Source of the DNA: Dugong dugon
Taxonomy: Eukaryota; Chordata; Mammalia; Sirenia; Dugongidae
Length of the DNA: 64,000 nt
NCBI GenBank assembly: GCA_030035585.1
Contig: CM057481.1
Span: forward strand, 53,639,128-53,703,127
Direction of reading: 5' to 3'
In this document: piece after piece, positions 1 through 10,575 of the stretch
Layout: each line of letters begins with the position of its first letter
Position numbering within the stretch: the first letter of the stretch is position 1
Made by a program: the position numbers and the translations under genes
The notes under the pieces: model-generated
What the model saw: only the letters and a program-made list of their open reading frames with translations
Databases searched by the model: none
Told to the model about the DNA's origin: nothing

Positions 1-70
1 CATTTACAGGTACAGGGTTTAGGATTTCAATACATATTTTTTGGAACACAATTCACTCCATAACACACGC
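1..70 (-). repeat. End of an old MaLR-like LTR
   Basis: The first 70 bases resemble the terminal part, in reverse orientation, of ERVL-MaLR LTRs: a 'tttttggaacacaattca' type run followed by 'ctccataaca'. The same motif closes the better preserved LTR that ends near 25,085. Only this end lies in the window. The family assignment is by eye. Confidence 0.5.
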
Positions 71-371
71 TTTCTTTCCCTCTTGAAAAGACAGAGGATG
101 AAGCAAGGCAGTGACAGGTAGCACGGTTGTGAGGGGTATTCTACTCCCTCATCCAGAGCTTATCACAAACATTGCTAATTGATCACAAAATTCTTTCCTA
201 TTGAGCTACACCATGAACTCAAAATCTTCAACACAGTGCATTAAATAGTCCCTACCAATCTGTGGAAGACGACAAGCTATGTGGACCTGGAATAAGTGGG
301 AGATGACAGATTTCCTAGCCACACAATCATACTTCTGCTTTATTCCCTCCTCTTGTGGGTGATTCATAGTG

Positions 372-440
372 TTTTCTGTTATACATAGGTCACCATGAGT
401 CAGAGCCAACTCAATGGGAATAACAACAACAACTTGGTGG
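372..440 (+). repeat. RTE 3'-terminal fragment
   Basis: A short piece matches the last ~60 nt of the RTE copies in this window: 'acatag', 'gtcaccatgagtcagagc', then a (CAA)n-like tail at about 424-434. No RTE coding sequence precedes it, so it is a tail-only insertion or a decayed SINE or RTE derivative. Confidence 0.65.
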
Positions 441-539
441 TACCAGTCATCTGGCTGGCGTGTTTTTGAGATGTTGGAGACCAATCCCACCCGATCCCAC
501 TGACTGACATGACTTTCACCCACCTTCCTTAAGTCACCC

Positions 540-690
540 AGAGTTAAGTCACTTAGATGTGGTATGCATTAGAAACATCTGCCCCCCCCCCCCCCATCAC
601 AGATTCAGACCTAGCAGGTCTGAGGTGGGGCCCAGGTGATTCTGACACAGATAGTCTTCAGTCTGTACTTCTAAAAATACTGTCTCTGGG
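540..690. repeat. hAT-Charlie (MER5-like) fragment
   Basis: The stretch includes a 'gattcagacctagcaggtctga' type core and 'ggtggggcccaggtgattct', which are typical of short non-autonomous hAT-Charlie (MER5) elements. A run of 13-14 C at about 581-594 interrupts it. Degraded; assignment by eye. Confidence 0.45.
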
Positions 691-1984
691 GTGCTCCAAC
701 TCCTCTCTGGAGTGAGACTTTCATTTTTAGTGGCTCTGGGGGCTCAGCCCTCTCTGAACATACACTGAACATACGTAGTTCAGTGAGGTATGTCTGCAGT
801 CCCCACTGCTCCTACCCACTAAGCTCAGCCCTAAAATGTGACCAGAGATGGGAGGTTTGTGCTAGATCCCCCTGCCATTAATTCACTTGGCTGATTCTCC
901 CAAACAAACTATACATTGTGACACCTAGTTTCTCAAAAACTTGAGGAAAAAAAGGGATGCGTGAATTCGATTTTACCTTAGGAGCCTTCTGAGATATACC
1001 TGAAGGTTGTTACAGGTCTTTCATCTGCATCACCTCTTTAAATATCATTGCTGGTAAAAAAAAAAAAAAAAAAAAAAATTGAAAAGAACTTCTCAGGAGC
1101 CCACTCCAAAGCCAAATGTCGTCACTTGGAATGTGCTAAGAGTGACTTGATCAGGGAGCATTTCCATGATGGATAATTGGGAAGAGCCTGGCTATCAACT
1201 GACCCAGGGGCTCAACCACTGTCTGACAACTTCCTCTGTGGCACAAGCTGCCCGCTCTGCATAAAAGAACAAAGGTTGGAGCAGATGTTTTGCATGAGAG
1301 CTGTCCAGTTGCAAGGCTGACTCCAAGTCAAATTAAAAATAGGACTTCATAAAATGTGTTAATTTCGAAGATCGCTTCAACTGCCATGTGGAAAGCAGAT
1401 CCTAGGGTAACTGGATAGAGGCAGAGAGGTCATTTAGAAGGCTGCTGTGCTCATCAGGCAACCGATTTGATGCAGGGAGTGAGGGAGGTGAGAGAGTGAG
1501 CAGGAACTTTGGTGTATGATGGTGCCGTTTACTGAAATTGGGATTACAAGAAGAGATGTGTATTTCAGGTGAGGGAGAAATAGTAAATTTGGTTTTGAAA
1601 ATATTGAATTTCATGTGCCTGTGAGAAATTCAAATGGCTATAATCAGTGTGCAGTTAGATATCTGCATAGAATCTGATGCATAGAAATAAAATCTTGGCT
1701 GGAGATGTAAATTAAAATAAGATTTTTCTTGTTGGCTACCAAATCAAAGATACTAAAATTGGTGAAAAACTATATTGAATCACATATTAAGTAACTATTT
1801 TTAAAAGCTACAATTTAATGATATTTATCAGGCTTAATGTTATATAATTTGTATCTATTTTCTCATTCTTCCAAGTAACATATGACCTAGGTATGTTTGT
1901 GCTAACTTTGTAGACATGGAAATCAATACAATACGAGGTTAGGCTATTTGTAGGTCATATAACGAGTAAGCCACCACTCATATG
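691..1984. other. No recognised gene; unclassified DNA
   Basis: No splice-flanked open reading frame or recognisable repeat family is evident. The only distinct feature is an A-run of about 24 at 1,056-1,078 followed by 'ttgaaaagaac'; it could be the tail of an unrecognised retroposon, but no duplicated flanks were found. The 70-codon open stretch on the minus strand at 1,402-1,614 looks random. Confidence 0.5.
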
Positions 1985-2369
1985 TGAGTTTATTGTCGTG
2001 TGGTGGCTTGTGTGTTGCTGTGATGCTGGAAGCTGTGCCACTGGTATTTCAAATACCAGTGGGGTCACCCACGGTGAACAGGTTTCAGTGGAGCTTCCAG
2101 ACTAAGATTGATTAGGAAGAAAGACCTGGTGATCTACTTCTGAAAATCAGCCAATGAAAACCTAATGGATCACAACAGGATATTGCCCAGTAGAATGCTA
2201 GAAGATGAGGCCCCTAGGCTGGAAGGCACTACATAATAACCGCAACAATGGACACAAACATGTCAAATATCACGAAAATAGCACAAGACTGGGCAACATT
2301 TGGCTCTGTTACACATAAGGTCACCATGAGTCAGAGCTGATTTGATGGCAGCCAACAACGTCAACAACA
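1985..2369 (+). mobile_element. Internally deleted RTE derivative (5' end joined to 3' end)
   Basis: The first ~245 nt match the 5' end of full-length RTE copies ('gtggcttg', 'gctgtgatgctggaagct', 'gagcttccagactaaga', 'gaagatgag', 'ctggaaggcact'). At about 2,232 the sequence jumps to the last ~130 nt of the RTE ('gcaacaatggacacaaac', 'gcacaagactgggcaac', 'gtcaccatgagtcagagc') and ends in 'caacaacgtcaacaac'. The ~2.8 kb coding region is absent. It cannot encode EN or RT, so it must have been mobilised in trans or arisen by deletion. Its junction differs from those at 7.3 and 39.5 kb. Confidence 0.75.
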
Positions 2370-2756
2370 CAGCAAGTGAGAGGTTTTAAATTGGGCGCCT
2401 CTGATACCAAAATTCATACTCCTAATTACCATATTTTAGATATTCCCTGACTAACTTCTCTCCTTGAGAAAAATTCATTAACATTCCACTTACAGAAAAC
2501 AAATTTCTGGCTTTCTCTTACTCCCTAGAAAGTCAATCGATCTCTCCAAAATTTTCTGTACATTTTTGTTCGAGGGCATGGGTTACATCTAATAAGATCT
2601 TTTTATCCATTTCATTGCATTGTGTAGTATGTACTCAGTCTATATTTATTAGGAGAGTGGAAATACAAGTTTCACTTAAGCTAACTAGATTTATTAAAGA
2701 AGAATATGCACGAAAATTTTATGGATTAGACAGAATTATGGTACTTACACTCTACA
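2370..2756. other. No recognised gene; AT-rich DNA
   Basis: About 390 bases separate two RTE insertions. No known repeat or regulatory motif was recognised. An open stretch starting at 2,615 runs into the RTE 5' end and is chance. Confidence 0.5.
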
Positions 2757-5700
2757 CGTCTGTCAGTTTGTCATACTATGGTGGCTTGCCTGTTGCTGTG
2801 ATGCTGGAAGCTATGCCACCAGTATTTCAAATTCCAGTAGGCTCAACCATGGTGGAGAGTTTTCAGCTGAGCTTCCAGACTAAGACAGACTAGGAAGAAG
2901 GACCTGGCAGTCTACTTTTGAAAAAATTAGCCAGTAAAAACCTTATGAATAGCAGTGGAACATTGTCTGATATAGTGCAGGAAGATGAGCCCCTCATGCT
3001 GGAAGTCACTCAAAAGATGATTGGGCAAGAGCTGCTTCCTCAGAGTAAAGTCAACCTTAATGATGTGGATGGAGTCAAGCTTTAGGGACCTTCATTTGCT
3101 AACGTGGTACAACTCAAAATGAGAACAAACAGCTGCAAACATCCATTAATAATCAGAATGTGGAATGTACAAAGTATGAATCTAGGAAAATTGGAAGTCA
3201 TCAAAAATGAAATGGAATGCATAAACATTGATATCTTAAGCATTAGTGAGCTGAAATGGACTGATATTGGCCATTTGAGTCAGACAATCATATAGCTTAC
3301 TATGCCGGGAATAACAAATTGAAGAGGAAGGGCATTGCATTCATGATCAAAAAGAACACTTCAAGATGTATCCTGAAGCACAATGCTGTCAGTGATAGGA
3401 TAAAATCCACACACCTACAAGTTAATACGACTATTATTAAAAATTACGAACCAACCACCAATGCCAAAGATGAGGAAATTGAAGATTTTTACCAACTTCT
3501 GCAGTCTGAAATTGAAATCAAGATGCACTGATAATTACTGGTGATTGGAATGTGAAGTGGAAACAAAGAAGAAGGATCAGTAGTTGGAAAACATGGCCTT
3601 GGTGACAGAAAGAACGCAAGAGATCGCGTGATAGAATTTTGCAAGACCAATGACTTCTTCATCGCAAATACTTTTTTTCACAAACATAAATGCCGACTAT
3701 ACACATGGACCTCACCAGATGGAATACACAGGAATCAAATTGGCTACATCTGTGGAGAAAGACGATGGAAAAGCTCAATATCATCAGTCAGAACAAGGTC
3801 AGGGGCTGACTGCGGAACAGACCATCCATTGCTCATATGCAAGTTCAAGTTGAAGCTGAAGAAAATTAGACCAAGTCCACAAGAGCCAAAGTACATTCAT
3901 TCTGAATTGAGAGACCGCTTCAAGAATAGATTTGACTCACTGCATACCAGTGATTGAAGACCAGACGAGTTGTGGGGTAACATCAAACATGAAGAAAGCA
4001 AGAAGTCATTAAAAACACAGGAAAGAAAGAAAAGAGCAAAATAGATGTCAGAAGAGACTTTGAAACTTGCTCTCGTATGTAAGATAGCTAAAGAGAAAAG
4101 AAGAAATAATGAAGGAAAAGAGCTGAATAGAAGACTTCAAAGGGCAGTTTCAAAAGACAAAGCAAAGTATTACAATGAAACGTGCAAAGACCCTAGGGTT
4201 AGAAAACTAAAAGGGAAGAACATGCTCAGCATTTCTCAAGTTGAAAGAACTGAAGAGAAAATTCAAGCCTAGAGCTGCAATATTGAAGGGTTTGATGGGG
4301 GAAAATATTAAACAACACAGGAAGGATTAAAAGAAGATGGAAGGAATGCACAGAGTCACTATATCAGAAAGAATTGGTCTATGCTCAACCATTTCAGGGA
4401 GTAGCATATGATCAGAACTGATGGTACTGAAGGAAAAAGTCCAAGCTACACAGAAGGCATTGGCGAAAAACAAGGCTCCAGGAATTGACAAAATACCAAT
4501 TGAGATGTTTCAACAAACAGACACAGTTCTGGAAGTGCTCACTTGTCTATTCCAACTAATGTGGAAGACAGCTACCTGGCCAAATGTAGAAGAGATCCGT
4601 ATCTGTGCCCGTTCCAACGAAAGGTAATCCAACAAAACGTGGAAATTATCAAATGATATCACTAATATTACACACAAGTAAAATTTTGCTGAAGATAATT
4701 CAAAAAAGCAGCTGTAGCAGTACATTAATGAAGAACTGCCAGAAATTCAAGCCAGATTCAGAAGAGGACGTGGAATGAGGGCGATCACTGCTGATGTCAG
4801 ATGGATCTTGATCTTGGCTGAAAGCAGAGAATACCAGGAAGATGTTTACCTGTGTGATACTGACTATGCAAAGGCTTTCGACTGCTTGGATCATAACAAA
4901 TTATGAATAACGTTGAGAAGGATGAGAATTCCAGAACACTTAATTGTGCTCATATGGAACTTGTACGGAGAACGAGACGCAGTCGTTCGAACAGAATGAG
5001 GGGATACTGTGTGGTTTAAAATCAGGAAAGGTGTGCATCAGGGTTGTATCCTTTCACCATACCTATTCAATCTGTATGCTGAGCAAATAATTTAAGATGC
5101 TGGACTATATGAAGAAGAATGTGGCATCAGGATTGGAGGAAGATGCATTAACAACCTGCGATATGCAGATGACACAACCTTCCTTGCTGAAAGTGAGGAG
5201 GACTTGAAGCACTTACTGACAATCAAAGAATACAACCTTCAGTATAGATTACACCTCAACATAAAGAAAACAAAAATCCTCACAACTGGACCGATAAGCA
5301 ACATTATGATAAATGGAGAAAAGATTGAAGTTATTAAGGATTTCATTTTACTTGGATCCACAATCAACACACGTGGAAGCAGCAATCAAGAAATCAACAG
5401 ACACACTGCATTGGGCAAATCTGCTGCAAAAGACCTCTTTAAAGTGTTAAAAAGCAAAGATGTCACCTTGAAGACTAAGATGTACCTGACCCAAGCCATG
5501 GTGTTTTCAATCGCCTCATATGCGTGTGAAAGCCGGACAATGAATAAAGACGAAAGAAGAAAAACTGATGTATTTGAATCACGGTGTTGGTGAAGAATAT
5601 TGGATATACCATGGACTGCCAGAAAAATAAACAAATCTGTCTTGGAAGAAGTACAGTCAGAATGCTCCTTAAAAGCAAGGATGGCAAAACTTCATCTCAC

Positions 5701-5943
5701 ATACTTTGGACTTGTTATCAGGAGGGACTAGTCCCCAGAAAAGGACATCATGCTTGGTAAAGTAGAGGGTCAGCGATAAAGAAGACCCTGAACAAGATGA
5801 ACTGACACAGTTATTCCAACAATGGGTTCAAACCCATAGCACTGATTGTGAGGATGACATAGGACCAGCGCAGTGTTTCATCCTGTCGTACATAGGGTTG
5901 CTGTCAGTCGGAACTGACTTGACAGCACCTAACAACAAAACAA
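2757..5943 (+). mobile_element. RTE1/BovB-like LINE, nearly full length (copy B)
   Basis: The copy begins with the 5' motif shared by copies C and G ('gtctgtcagtttgtc', then 'gtggcttg', 'gctgtgatgctggaagct') and ends with the shared 3' terminus ('cagcacctaacaacaaaaca'). Its length (~3.2 kb), single EN-RT coding order and short CAA-type tail instead of poly(A) are typical of the RTE clade. Relatives lie at 8,766, 21,530, 36,222 and 45,931. Many stops and indels make it dead. No target duplication was resolved. Confidence 0.9.
3104..5760 (+). pseudogene. RTE endonuclease-reverse transcriptase remnant (copy B)
   Basis: Broken EN-RT polyprotein. EN pieces: a 'MWNVQSMN' start block, 'ISELKW' (catalytic Glu) near 3,245, and the C-terminal block 'GIHRNQIGY...CGTDHPLL' at 3,720-3,840. 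There the metal-site Asp codon is Gly (GGC, 3,742-3,744), whereas copies E and G have GAC. A TAG at 4,042-4,044 is followed at once by ATG. RT pieces: 'KNKAPGIDKIPIEMF' (4,460-4,510), 'DYAKAFDCLDH' (4,860-4,895), a TGA in place of Trp at 4,904-4,906, an 'HQGCILSPYLFNLY' block near 5,040, and an intact YADD motif near 5,163. The longest surviving C-terminal open stretch is 5,204-5,593. Family role: nicks the target and reverse-transcribes LINE RNA in the nucleus. This copy is non-functional. Confidence 0.88.
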
Positions 5944-5959
5944 CATGATAGTTGCAAGA

Positions 5960-6478
5960 GACAAACTCATCAACCTGACTCAAACTAGCTTAAGAAAAAA
6001 CAAAAACAAAAAGCAAGGATTATTTCCTGAATAACTAAGAAATTCTCATCTTTAGGATAGCTGGAGCCAAGTATTGTTCAAATGAGTATTGTCACAAGGC
6101 TACCTCCAATAGCTCCAGGCTGACATCCTCCTAGATTCAATTCCAGGGAAAAACCTTCTTTATCCCAGTCAATCCAGTACATTTCTTTAAACGGCATCTC
6201 TTAGGTCTGACTGGGATCAAACACTCATTTTGAGCTGATGTCTGTAGCCAAGAGGAAGTACAGTAATGTCTGGTTAGGTCTGAGTCACAGGTCCACCCTT
6301 CAAGAAAGGGTCTGGGAGTTTGTGGGAGAGGGTGAAGGTCATCTCCACCCAAAATCATATGATCTGAGGAAAGGCGAGGGGTGGGTCCCCAAGGACAATC
6401 CAGCCTCTGCTAATAGTAAAGGGAGGAATGTGTGCTGCGCAGGCAAAAACAACAGATGTCCACTACATTTGGGCACGG
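5960..6478. repeat. Old eutherian interspersed repeat, family unresolved
   Basis: The segment ends with 'gcaggcaaaaacaacagatg', 'tccactac' and has an internal 'gagtcacaggtccaccctt' block and a 'gtggttcccc'-like block. I associate this combination with a widespread old mammalian repeat seen in many genomes. The left edge has 'caaactagcttaagaaaaaac'-type sequence. I cannot name the class with confidence. Confidence 0.4.
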
Positions 6479-7320
6479 CAAAATAAGATTCTGGTTTGTC
6501 ACAAAGAATGCAGTTTTCATATAAATATCTTTGTGTCTAGAGATAAGAATATTTCAACAACAGTAAGTTCTATAGTTAACTATTCAGCTACCAGGTGTTA
6601 CTTTGTACAACTCACTTTGTGATTTTAGTTGGAATAAAGTAACGTAACCAAGACATAAAATTTTAACGGCACCTAACTTTGCAAAAAATGAAAGCAATCA
6701 TTACCAGTGTCATCTGGACTATTGTCAGGAATTGCTAAAGCCATACACTTCATGATTTAAAAATATCATCCCTGACACCAGTGCAACTTCTGTGCAAAGA
6801 ATAAGTGACTTAATCTTAGAACAGAATAATAAACTAGCCCTCATAATCTAAAATGTATTTGGCTTCTGAGTTGAGATAGAGTCAGTTACCACAGTGAGGG
6901 ACACCTGCGTGGTTTGGAAGTAATAATTCTCTATACTTTTTGGTGTATCCTCATAAACATCAATGACATACACAGTTATGTAAATGTAACATTTAACAAA
7001 ATAGGAACAAAATTTCATCCGTTGAAGATGAACTATAGCATTCTCAAGATGTCTGACAGTGTTAGTTTTGTCTAGAAGTAAATTAAAAGCAAAGGAAAGA
7101 ATAACCAGCTACCTAATCAGGACCATTAGGCAAATACGTTGTCATGATTAGCACTGTATTCCCGTGGTGCCAGTATTGGAATGCCCCAGGATGATAGGTG
7201 TCTAGACATTTCTTAAGGAATAACTGTGTCTCACAACAATACATAGCAAAATTACAGTAGAGCTTTTCTTTAGTTTTTCTTTTCCTCTTTTGTTCTTCCT
7301 CCTCTTTTGTTCTTGGCACC
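6479..7320. other. No recognised gene; AT-rich intergenic DNA
   Basis: Read on both strands, the stretch shows short random open frames only and no recognisable repeat. Nothing supports a gene. Confidence 0.5.
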
Positions 7321-7552
7321 TTTGTTGTTAATTGCTGTGCAGTTGGCTTCTGACTCATGGCGACTCCATGTCCAACAGATCTGCCTGGTCCTGTACTATC
7401 TCCATGATTGGTTGCAGATTGGACTATGGGATCCATAGGTTTTCATTGGTTGAGCTTCACAAGTAGATTGCCAGGCCTTTCTTCCTGCTTCATCTTAATC
7501 TGGAAGCTCTGCTGAAACCTGTTCAGCATCACAGCAACATGCAAGCCCTAGA
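7321..7552 (-). mobile_element. Non-autonomous RTE derivative, type 1 junction
   Basis: Read on the minus strand, it starts with RTE 5' sequence ('cttgcatgttgctgtgatgc', a truncated 'cagagcttccagatta' block, 'ggaagaaaggcctggcaatc') and passes into 'ggatcccatagtccaatctg', 'caaccaatcatggagatag', 'tacaggaccaggcag'. It ends with the RTE 3' terminus and CAA tail. The central block between the two RTE ends is the same as in the element at 39,484-39,655, so the two descend from one deleted master. Non-coding; needs RTE proteins in trans. Confidence 0.75.
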
Positions 7553-7684
7553 GAGATACTAATTAAAGTAGGAACAACAGGACACTGTCCCAGGAAACTG
7601 ATCAACATAAGCATTTCAGCATCAAGAGAGGGCAAAGTAGGATGCACCTAATATTCGTTGAAAATCTACGATGTGCATGGCATT

Positions 7685-8000
7685 TTGTAATTTTTAAAAA
7701 ACTTTTTATTTTAAGATAATTTTAGACTTACAGAAGAGTTGCAAAGATAATATAGTTTCTATATACCATTCACCCAGCTTTCCCTTATGTTACCATTTTA
7801 CATAAACCATAGAATGTTGATCAAAATTGGGAAATTAACCTTGGAACAATACAATTAACTAAAGTGCAGACTTCATTTGGATTTCACCAGTTTTTCCACT
7901 AATGTCTTTTTACTGTCCCAGGAGCCAATTCAGGATCCCACACTGCATTTAGTACAGTTCTTTTTAATATATACGTATATGTCCTTTAATCTCTATGGCT
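7685..8000 (-). repeat. Old L1M 3'-UTR-like fragment
   Basis: The run 'tttttattttaagataattt', 'tagacttacagaagagttgc', 'aaagataatatag' followed by 'accattcacccagctttccc' matches the pattern of old mammalian L1 3' ends in reverse orientation, as does 'atcccacactgcatttagta' near 7,940. Heavily diverged. Confidence 0.5.
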
Positions 8001-8552
8001 ATCTTACAAATTAAACAGTTACTGAAAACTTATTAAGATTTTCAGTGGCAATACCTCCAAATTTAAATTCTTTAATTGCCTTATCTCTACACTTCACTTT
8101 GCTTATGAATCAAAAATTTAAAAATTATATTTAGGATATTTTTGCTTAAATATCTTTAACAATGAAGTATTTTACAAAAAAACCCACCAATATTTGTGTA
8201 ATTCAAAAGATAGACATTTCTTTTGCAAGATTCTCAACAAATAAACAAACAGGAAGTGTTTGAGCAGACTGTGCTTACTTGCAGCCTCACACACATCTCT
8301 CTTCCCTTTTTGCTGGCACCCTGATTTTCTTCTGGAGAATTATTTTTTTCCCCTTTGCAAATGTTCTTGGTGGGAGGATAATTCCTTGTGATGATTTCAC
8401 TTACAGATGCTGAGGGATCACCTTCTCCTTCCCCCAACCCTGAGAGAGCCCAGGAGGAGGTAAAGTTCAGCCAGTTACTTACTATTTACCAGAACTTTAG
8501 ATCCTGAGTAGATAACACAAGGATGAAAAGACTGGCTGGAAGTCAGTAGCCA
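8001..8552. other. No recognised gene
   Basis: AT-rich sequence up to 8,270, then more balanced composition to 8,550. A 67-codon minus-strand open stretch (8,234-8,437) has no recognisable domain. Nothing further is supported. Confidence 0.5.
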
Positions 8553-8558
8553 ATTGCC

Positions 8559-8670
8559 AGATCGTTCCTGCTGTTGCTGTTGTTATGTGCCATTGAGTCG
8601 ATCTGACTAATGTTGTTTGCCAGATCATTCCTGCTGTTGTTGTTAGGTGCCATTGAGTCGATTCTGACTG
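8559..8670 (-). repeat. Tandem copies of target site plus RTE/SINE tail
   Basis: Two near-identical ~63-nt units lie head to tail: 'agatcgttcctgct' (8,559-8,572) then (GTT)n and 'tgccattgagtcgat', repeated as 'agatcattcctgct' (8,622-8,635) then (GTT)n and 'ggtgccattgagtcgat'. Each unit is a target-site copy followed by the extreme 3' end of RTE in minus orientation. The same 14-mer with one change recurs at 12,303-12,316, beyond the split SINE. Confidence 0.7.
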
Positions 8671-8760
8671 ATTTGTTGTTGTTGTGCACCATCGAGTTAC
8701 TGGCTCATAGTGACCCAATTTGACAGAGTAGAACTACCCCAGAGCTGTAAGCTTCATGGG
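8671..8760 (-). mobile_element. Split AfroSINE (long form), 3' arm
   Basis: In minus orientation: a (GTT)n tail (8,674-8,685), 'accatcgagttactggctca', 'tagtgaccc', and the SINE-diagnostic block 'acagagtagaactacccc' at 8,723-8,740, stopping at 'agctgtaagctt'. The continuation of the SINE from this exact point is found at 12,196-12,300. RTE copy C lies between. The (CAA)n end is RTE-like instead of the usual 'ggcaacgggttt' SINE end. Confidence 0.75.
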
Positions 8761-10340
8761 TTACCACTTGTCTGTTACTCGTACTGTGATAATATGGTGG
8801 CTTGCATGTTGCTGTGATGCTGGAAGCTATGCCACCAGAATTTCAAATACGAGCAGAGTCACTTATGGTGAACAGTTTTCAGTGGAGCTTCCAGACTAAG
8901 ACAGACGAGGAAGAAGAATCTGGTGATTTACTTCTAAAAAAATTGGTTACTGAAAATTTTATGGATAGCAGTGGAACATCATCTGATATAGTGCTGGAAG
9001 ATGAGCCCCTCAGATTGGAAGGCACTCAAAATACGACTGGGGAAGAGCTGTCTCCTCAAAATACAGTCAACTTTAATTACGTGGATGGAGTCAAGCTTTT
9101 GGCACCTTCATTTGCTAATGTGGTAGGACTCAAAATGAGAAGAAACAGCTGCAAACATCCACTAATAATCAGAATGTGGAATGTACAAAGTATGAATCTA
9201 GGAAAATTGGAAGTCATCAAAAATGAAATGGAACGCATAAACATTGATCTCCTAGGCATTGGTGAGCTGGGATGGACTGGTATTAGCTATTTTGAATCAG
9301 ACAATCATATAGCCTACTATGCTGGGAATGACAAATTGAAAAGGAACGGTATTGCATTCATCATCATAAAGAACATTTCAAGATGTATCCTGAAGTACAA
9401 TGCTGTCAGTGATAGGATAATATTCATACACCTACAAGGAAGATCAGTTAATACACTATTGTTCAAATTTATGCACCAGCCACTAATGCCAAAGATGAAG
9501 AAACTGAAGATTTTTACCGACTTTTGTAGTCTGAAATTGATCAAACAGTCAATCAAGATGCATTGATAATTACTGATGATTGAAATGCAAAAGTTGAAAA
9601 CAAAGAAGGATCAGTAGCTGGAAAATACAGCCTCAGTGATAGAAATGACGCCAGAAATTGAAAGACAGAATTTTGCAAGACCAACAACTTACTCATTAGA
9701 ACTACCTTTTTACCACAACATAAAGGGCAATGATACATGTGGACTTCACCAGATGGAATACACAGGAACCAAACTGGGTACATTTGTCGAAAGAGAAGAA
9801 GGAGAATCTCAATATCATCAGTCAGAACAAGGCCAAGGGCTGACTGCAGAACACACCATCAATTGCTCATATGCAAGTTCAAGTTAAAGCTAAAGAAAAC
9901 TAGAGCAAGTCCACAAAAGCCAAGTATGACCTTGAGTGTGTCCCACCTGAATTTAGAGATCGTTTCAAGAATAGATTTGATGCACTGAACACTAATGACC
10001 AAAGACCAGATGAGTTGTGGACTGCCATCAAGGACATCATACATGGAGAAAGCAAAAGGTAATTAAAATGACAGGAAAGAAAGAAAAGACCAAAATGGAT
10101 GTCAGAAGAAACTCTGAAATTTGCTCTTGAATGTAGAGTAGCCAAAGCAAATGGAAGAAATGGTGAAGTAAAAGAGTTGAACAGCAGATTTCAAAGGGCA
10201 GCTTGACAAGACACAAAGAAAAGTATTATAATGAAATGTACAAAGACCTGGACTAAAAGGGAAGAGCAAGTTCAGCATTCTTAAGCTGAAAGAACTGAAA
10301 AAGGAATTCAAGCCTTGAGTTGCAATATTGAAGGTTTCTT

Positions 10341-10350
10341 TGGGCAAAAT
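10341..10350. repeat. Target-site duplication, left
   Basis: The 10-mer 'tgggcaaaat' is repeated exactly at 10,566-10,575 and brackets the nested AfroSINE. Confidence 0.9.
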
Positions 10351-10565
10351 GGTAGGCCTGGTAGTGCTGTGGTTAAAGCCCTTGGCTGTTAACCAAAAGG
10401 TCAGCAGTTCGAACCCACCAGCCACTTCACAGAAGAAAGATATGACAGTCTGAGTCCTTAAAGATTTACAGTCTTGGAAACCCTATGGGGCAGTTCTTCT
10501 CTGTCCTGTAGGGTCTCTGTGAGTCAGAATCAACTCGATGGCTGTGTTTTTTGTTTTTTGTTTTA
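10351..10565 (+). mobile_element. AfroSINE, long form, inserted in RTE copy C
   Basis: tRNA-derived head ('ctggtagtgctgtggttaaa') with a Pol III B-box-like 'cagttcgaaccca', the central 'agatatgacagtc...gatttacagtc' block that is absent from the short form, then 'ggaaaccctatggggcagtt' and 'gtgagtcagaatcaactcga'. It ends in 'ttttttgttttttgttt'. It is bracketed by a perfect 10-bp duplication. It interrupts the RTE linker region, so it is younger than the RTE insertion. Confidence 0.92.
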
Positions 10566-10575
10566 TGGGCAAAAT
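10566..10575. repeat. Target-site duplication, right
   Basis: Exact copy of 'tgggcaaaat' at 10,341-10,350. Confidence 0.9.

Noticed and set aside
206-523. 105-codon minus-strand open frame
   Set aside because: It runs through an RTE-tail fragment and has no domain, splice context or repeat-independent support.
1056-1078. A-run as the tail of a processed pseudogene
   Set aside because: No recognisable transcript sequence upstream and no flanking duplication found.
9900-10425. Minus-strand open frames of 81 and 107 codons
   Set aside because: They lie antisense to RTE copy C and cross the nested SINE; not genes.
10351-10430. A genuine tRNA gene
   Set aside because: The tRNA-like boxes belong to the AfroSINE head. 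The cloverleaf is not maintained and the unit continues into SINE body sequence.
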